In this document: positions 60,285-64,000 of the stretch, in pieces
Numbering within the stretch: the stretch's first letter is position 1
Layout: the number at the start of each line of letters is the position of its first letter
IMG/VR virus record: IMGVR_UViG_3300004463_000226
Coordinates: 124,001 to 188,000 of that record
From: a virus
Direction: 5' to 3' (one strand)
Length of the DNA stretch: 64,000 nt
The notes under the pieces: generated by a model
What the model was told of the DNA's origin: nothing
The model's input: only the letters and a program-made list of their open reading frames with translations
Databases searched by the model: none
Translations under genes and position numbers: made by a program

Positions 60285-61957
60285 CAGTCGTCATCTCCGT
60301 TCATATTTAGCCTCACATACATCTTACTTGTGTCTTCAATCTCCCTTTGATGTAATGTCATGCCTGTCATGACATTTCTCATCTTAGCTTCCATGTTAAA
60401 CATATCCGAGATATTATTACATCCCGCATATACATCAACAATCATTTTATCTTTATTATCATTCTTATAATACTCCATAGCCTCACGTTGCATTTCAAAG
60501 ACACTATCCTCTGGTTCAAATGAATTATCGAAGTATAGACCGTCTGTTTTAGCAAATGGAGTTATTACCCCAGATGAACCTGGGTCTGATGTACCACAAA
60601 CGTTTATATCAATTAGTCCGATATAAGATGGGTGTATTCCCCGATACTTTACCGAAATATTGTTATCATTCTTCCCGCCTAGCGCGTTTGGTCCTTTAAG
60701 AGTAAATCTATACTTACTGTAGAAGTCCATATCATTGATTTTGTCATCAAATCTTAATAATCCAGATTTGTATAGCTGTTCCATGAGAACCATTCCTGGA
60801 AACTTAAAGATTTCTTTGACTTTATCAATTGTGACTTTATTACCTAAAGCAATAATACGATTTACCCTCTGACTAAACTCTTTTGTCAGAAGAGAAGCAA
60901 TGTATTCGTTACATCTTAGACGCTTATTAGTAAGGTCTAGATTATCTTTCTTTCTCAACTCATTGTAGTTCTGAATCATCCAACGGACAACTGAGTACAT
61001 GTTCTTTTTATTAGGTTCATGTAACTTCAGAATCTTCTTAGTTGTTTCATCCAGCATTCTATCAAAGAATGTTAATGTGTTGAGACCTTTCTCATAATAG
61101 TTATATGCATTGGTAGCATTCAAACTCCCGATTCGTTCTATCCAATACGTTCTATCTTCCAATAAGTCAAAAGATAAACGATTGGTAACGATGCTCAGGA
61201 TCATAAAAGCTAACGACTGCACATACGAGTATTTACTAAAGAAATACTTGTTAACCTCTAACATGATTTTACTGCTAATAGGGAAGTAGATATTGTTATC
61301 TTTATCCCTTTCCTCAGAAACAAATCTCATTGTTGTGTTAACTTCGAAATATTCAAGAGTCTTCTTAACTCCAATCTTAGCAAAGTAGAATAGGAGAATA
61401 TCTACAGGCTTCTTGAATATCATAATCATATATGCTGGAGCTGTATGTAACACTCCAGTTGTATCTTTAAATTCCTTAACATTTCTCTTGATAGAAACTG
61501 GCATTAAGGATTTAAGAGTTAAGTTCTGTCTTGTTGTATAAGTGGAAGCATCAACTAGCTGATATAACAAGAAATACTTCTTACCTTTGATTGTATAATA
61601 ACCGTTTTCATCTGGTACAGGTATAAGTAATTTCTTTTCAATATTGGCTTTCTCACCTTTACAGTTTAGTCGGAACTTTAATCTCAGTTCTGCATACCGA
61701 CTATCTTGCAGATACATGTACTTAATATCACTTTTCTTTTTAGTTTTACGTCGAGTTGTTATATAGTGATTGAGATCTATTTCTTTCTCATCATCAATAT
61801 AATCATATCCAGTGAACTCAACGTACTTTAGAACCTCTAAAGATTTACAACTTGCGACGATATGTTCAATCAAATCATCGTCATAGTCTCGATTCATGAG
61901 ACCAAAGTTCAAACGGTTTTCGTTGGGATTTAAATAGTCACCCAGAAACTCTCGCAT
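60278..61957 (-). CDS. RNA polymerase beta, N-terminal half
   Basis: 559-residue fragment of a phage multisubunit RNA polymerase. Motifs in order: LLIPVPDENGYYTIKGKKYF (110-129), matching the PMTD.GTF.INGTER region of bacterial beta; LDLTNKRLRCNEYIASLL (340-357), matching D.DHLGNRR.R; and LKGPNALGG...HPSYIGLIDINVC (420-454), matching ALGPGGL...HPTHYGR.CPIETPEG. The protein ends before the catalytic C-terminal half of beta, which must be encoded elsewhere. GGGGGATGACCG precedes the ATG, and an AACA(N6)TA element lies 62 bases upstream. Such split beta subunits are known for phiKZ and AR9 virion and non-virion polymerases. Confidence 0.9.
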   Translation of the reverse strand: MREFLGDYLNPNENRLNFGLMNRDYDDDLIEHIVASCKSLEVLKYVEFTGYDYIDDEKEIDLNHYITTRRKTKKKSDIKYMYLQDSRYAELRLKFRLNCKGEKANIEKKLLIPVPDENGYYTIKGKKYFLLYQLVDASTYTTRQNLTLKSLMPVSIKRNVKEFKDTTGVLHTAPAYMIMIFKKPVDILLFYFAKIGVKKTLEYFEVNTTMRFVSEERDKDNNIYFPISSKIMLEVNKYFFSKYSYVQSLAFMILSIVTNRLSFDLLEDRTYWIERIGSLNATNAYNYYEKGLNTLTFFDRMLDETTKKILKLHEPNKKNMYSVVRWMIQNYNELRKKDNLDLTNKRLRCNEYIASLLTKEFSQRVNRIIALGNKVTIDKVKEIFKFPGMVLMEQLYKSGLLRFDDKINDMDFYSKYRFTLKGPNALGGKNDNNISVKYRGIHPSYIGLIDINVCGTSDPGSSGVITPFAKTDGLYFDNSFEPEDSVFEMQREAMEYYKNDNKDKMIVDVYAGCNNISDMFNMEAKMRNVMTGMTLHQREIEDTSKMYVRLNMNGDDDWI

Positions 61958-62019
61958 CGGTCATCCCCCTAAATAGAAATTATATCTATCATTGGAAAAC
62001 ATATCGCTTCGTTTTCCTC

Positions 62020-62031
62020 TAAAAAGATGTT
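62020..62031 (-). promoter_or_regulatory. AACA(N6)TA promoter of RNA polymerase beta-N
   Basis: AACATCTTTTTA on the minus strand, 62 bases before the ATG at 61957, directly after a 12-bp hairpin. Confidence 0.45.
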
Positions 62032-62061
62032 GGTAGACGAATAATAATCTATTCGTCTACC
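62032..62061 (-). terminator. Hairpin upstream of RNA polymerase beta-N
   Basis: A 12-bp stem GGTAGACGAATA (62032-62043 with 62050-62061), followed after six bases by TTTTT on the minus strand. It can end the upstream transcript and overlaps the TATATTAT-GGTA element. Confidence 0.7.
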
Positions 62062-62074
62062 TATATAATATATC
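62058..62074 (-). promoter_or_regulatory. TATATTATA-GGTA element before the hairpin
   Basis: On the minus strand GATATATTATA, two bases, GGTA. Like the non-late promoter, but with a shorter spacer and followed at once by a hairpin. Confidence 0.35.
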
Positions 62075-62081
62075 ATCCAAT

Positions 62082-62270
62082 TTATTTTCTTTTTTCTATT
62101 TCATCGTAGAGGATATTAGCACATGAGGTTAAGTAGCTGTCTACATCCCCTCCATGACCACCGAGCAAACCTTCCATTTGAACTAATTGTCTAGCATGAT
62201 CTAATGCTCCTTGTAATTTGATTAGATTTACTAATTCATCATCAAATATATTCTTCATAGATTTTTCCAT
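62082..62270 (-). CDS. Small hypothetical protein
   Basis: 62 residues starting MEKSMKNIF at 62270, after GGAGGGAAG. Helical with a glycine-rich LLGGHGGD turn. It overlaps the end of the upstream gene. Function unknown. Confidence 0.55.
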   Translation of the reverse strand: MEKSMKNIFDDELVNLIKLQGALDHARQLVQMEGLLGGHGGDVDSYLTSCANILYDEIEKRK

Positions 62271-62599
62271 TGTTTTTTCTTCCCTCCAAAGTGTTTTACT
62301 AACGCAACAGCCATTTCTTTCTTTCGGGTCATAGAAGATCTGCCCTCTATCTTTACATGAGTACATACAGCTGTAAGAACTTTATGAGAATAATATGCAA
62401 TATCTCCTGCGCTCTCACCACGTTGTACACGGTTCATAATAACATTAGACATACGTTCAGGATCAACAAACTCTTCCTCATCTAATAAACCTTTAATTGA
62501 TTTAGGTTCATCATCTCCATGTATTAGTAAACTTATTAAAGATTTTGTTTCACTATCTACCTTACGAATAAGTCCTGATTTCTTTTTCTTCTTTCCCAT
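62255..62599 (-). CDS. Small basic hypothetical protein
   Basis: 114 residues with a lysine-rich start (GKKKKKSGL) and a helical body; a basic C-terminus (GGKKKQWKNL). AGGGAG precedes the ATG. Unknown family; it may bind nucleic acid. Confidence 0.6.
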   Translation of the reverse strand: MGKKKKKSGLIRKVDSETKSLISLLIHGDDEPKSIKGLLDEEEFVDPERMSNVIMNRVQRGESAGDIAYYSHKVLTAVCTHVKIEGRSSMTRKKEMAVALVKHFGGKKKQWKNL

Positions 62600-62689
62600 A
62601 ACAATCTCCCTTAAACAAAAAAATTTAGTATTTGTAATTACAATATTTAAAACCCGATGATACCCACAAAGGATATCATCGGATATGTA

Positions 62690-63133
62690 TTATTCCTGCT
62701 CTTTTGATTCAGCAATTGCTTCAGTGATTTCACCGACAGCACCTAAGTTATTTACTGGCTCTTCTACTTCACGTACATTAGATTCATTCATTTCTGGTTC
62801 CTCCATATCTACTTTAGTTTTAAGATTAAATACGATTGGTTCAATTGCTTTTAACTCTTGGCTTCTAATTTGCTGCCACATTTTTTCTGTAATACGAACA
62901 GCTGTTATAACATCTTCACCTTTACCTTTAGTGCGTTTAAACTCAATTGAATCACCAGTGTTTTTGATAGCTGTCTGAATAAATGCTAGTGCTATAGTCG
63001 CAATTGCTTCTGGGTGACTGATTAGAATATTATGCTTTTCTTCTAGAAACTTAGTAGCCTCTACACTGATATCGTAGATTAATTTTTCTCCCTGTAGAAC
63101 CTCATTAAGTTTAGCTGCATATTGATTTGACAT
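62690..63133 (-). CDS. Hypothetical protein with NLGAVGEITEAI tail, copy 1
   Basis: 147 residues. Helical body with FLEEKHNI...SIEFKR segments matching the next gene, an acidic linker, then the tail NLGAVGEITEAIAESKEQE, which is nearly identical in both copies while the bodies have diverged. CGGAGGAAA precedes the ATG. A docking tag or partner-binding tail is likely; function unknown. Confidence 0.65.
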   Translation of the reverse strand: MSNQYAAKLNEVLQGEKLIYDISVEATKFLEEKHNILISHPEAIATIALAFIQTAIKNTGDSIEFKRTKGKGEDVITAVRITEKMWQQIRSQELKAIEPIVFNLKTKVDMEEPEMNESNVREVEEPVNNLGAVGEITEAIAESKEQE

Positions 63134-63184
63134 TTTAATTTCCTCCGAATATAAGTAGAATTTTATTTTTTTGATTTGTATTAA

Positions 63185-63601
63185 TTACTCTTGCTCTTTT
63201 GCGTTAGAGATTGCTTCAGTGATTTCACCGACAGCACCTAAATTAGATACTTCTTCTTCAGCCTTAGGTTGATTACCTAATAGATCGAATACGATTGGAT
63301 CAAGCATTGTTGGTTCTTTCTTAATGAGCTGCTCACGAATTTCTTTGGACATGAATACTGCTGAAATTGTATCTTCAGGATTACTTCCATCAAGATCAGA
63401 ATCCTGTTCGCGGCGGAACTCAATTGAATCATCATCATTCTTAAGAACAGCTTCCATAAAACCTATAATCAATGTAGGTAATGCCTGATGTTGACTAACG
63501 GTTATACCGTATTTTTCTTCTAATATCTTAACAGCATCTTTGCTGTATTTTTCAAGCTCCTCAATTCCTTGAGTAACGTTTACTAATTTAACTTCTGTCA
63601 T
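63185..63601 (-). CDS. Hypothetical protein with NLGAVGEITEAI tail, copy 2
   Basis: 138 residues from the ATG at 63601 (GGAGGAAA upstream). Same plan as the preceding gene: ILEEKYGI, SIEFRR, PIVFDL, then the tail NLGAVGEITEAISNAKEQE. The tandem pair is a clear duplication. Function unknown. Confidence 0.65.
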   Translation of the reverse strand: MTEVKLVNVTQGIEELEKYSKDAVKILEEKYGITVSQHQALPTLIIGFMEAVLKNDDDSIEFRREQDSDLDGSNPEDTISAVFMSKEIREQLIKKEPTMLDPIVFDLLGNQPKAEEEVSNLGAVGEITEAISNAKEQE

Positions 63602-63630
63602 TTTAATTTCCTCCAATAGATATAATTTTT

Positions 63631-64000
63631 TTATTTTGATAGTGAATCCAAGATATCCCAATTTTTATAGTACTCAAAGAATTTATTAGTCGTAGCAGCT
63701 TTAAGTGAAAGAGTTTGTAACTCACTCTCATCAATGATGTTTGACGGGATAATCCATTGTCCCCATCTATCATTGTCAATACCTACGAAGATTATAACGT
63801 CACAAATATTATTGTATATAGGTCTATATCTTCCATTTTCTAATCTAATTCTATTTTCTGATACTTTATTAAAACTTCTAGCTGGATTTGTAAGGATAAA
63901 TTTAAATGTACCATCTCTACCTTTTGTTGCGGTCATAACTTTTACTTTAACTGTATCATTTAACAATATATCTATAGGCGAAAGCTTGTTTTCATTTTTA
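63631..64000 (-). CDS. Hypothetical protein, 5' end beyond the window (partial)
   Basis: At least 122 residues; the frame is open to the window's right end with no start codon before it, so the gene is truncated. A segment CDVIIFVGIDNDRWGQWIIP followed by helices faintly recalls the core of PD-(D/E)XK-type nucleases, but no catalytic acid/lysine set can be confirmed from this part. Function unknown. Confidence 0.5.
   Translation of the reverse strand, partial: KNENKLSPIDILLNDTVKVKVMTATKGRDGTFKFILTNPARSFNKVSENRIRLENGRYRPIYNNICDVIIFVGIDNDRWGQWIIPSNIIDESELQTLSLKAATTNKFFEYYKNWDILDSLSK

Noticed and set aside
60211-60294. N-terminal extension of the 59593 gene
   Set aside because: Crosses the strong terminator of the beta-N gene; the GAGGGGAG site supports the ATG at 60210.
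1-64000. tRNA, CRISPR, insertion sequence or integrase
   Set aside because: No cloverleaf, no regularly spaced repeat array, no transposase or integrase motif and no terminal inverted repeats were seen on either strand.

Overview
The window is one contiguous piece of a large AT-rich (about one third G+C by eye) tailed-phage genome. The host is most likely a Gram-positive Bacillota bacterium: nearly every gene has a strong AGGAGG-type ribosome binding site, genes are packed with ATGA or TAATG overlaps, and Rho-independent terminators are abundant. A myovirus (contractile tail) is indicated by a sheath/tube gene pair. Several features point to a jumbo phage of the phiKZ/AR9/PBS1 type: pieces of a phage-encoded multisubunit RNA polymerase, a chaperonin, and late promoters matching the AACA(N6)TW consensus described for the AR9 non-virion RNA polymerase. 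I see no tRNA, rRNA, CRISPR array, insertion sequence or integrase.

Layout. 1-20.1 kb (minus strand): primase, AAA ATPase, a degenerate large-terminase paralogue, a chaperonin, a candidate ssDNA-binding protein, the C-terminal half of a family B DNA polymerase, a free-standing ClpX-type zinc finger, and many small unassigned genes. 20.2-20.7 kb: one isolated plus-strand late gene. 20.75-22.0 kb: a short minus-strand operon. 22.1-30.2 kb (plus strand): the C-terminal half of RNA polymerase beta-prime, small accessory genes including an Acb2/Tad1-family signal-nucleotide sponge, and an SF2 helicase. 30.3-31.9 kb (minus): prohead protease and a partner gene. 32.0-45.5 kb (plus): scaffold/core candidates, major capsid, a zinc metalloprotease, large terminase, virion candidates, tail sheath and tail tube. 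45.5-51.7 kb (minus): portal, small genes, and the N-terminal half of DNA polymerase. 51.9-53.0 kb: one plus-strand gene. 53.0-64.0 kb (minus): dCMP deaminase, Rad50/SbcC-like ATPase, the N-terminal half of RNA polymerase beta, and paired small paralogues.

How it works together. Two promoter classes can be read from the DNA. AACA(N6)TA lies 20-36 bp before the start codon of nearly all capsid and tail transcription units and also precedes both RNA polymerase fragments. A second element, TATATATTATA-N4-GGTA, lies 25-33 bp before four minus-strand operons of non-structural genes. This fits a phage that uses its own split RNA polymerase to separate gene classes. Both key polymerases are encoded as separated halves: DNA polymerase N and C parts about 32 kb apart, and RNA polymerase beta-N and beta-prime-C about 36 kb apart, with the complementary RNA polymerase pieces outside the window. 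The degenerate terminase, the lone ClpX zinc finger, the Acb2/Tad1 protein and the metalloprotease beside the capsid gene are the most noteworthy accessory proteins.
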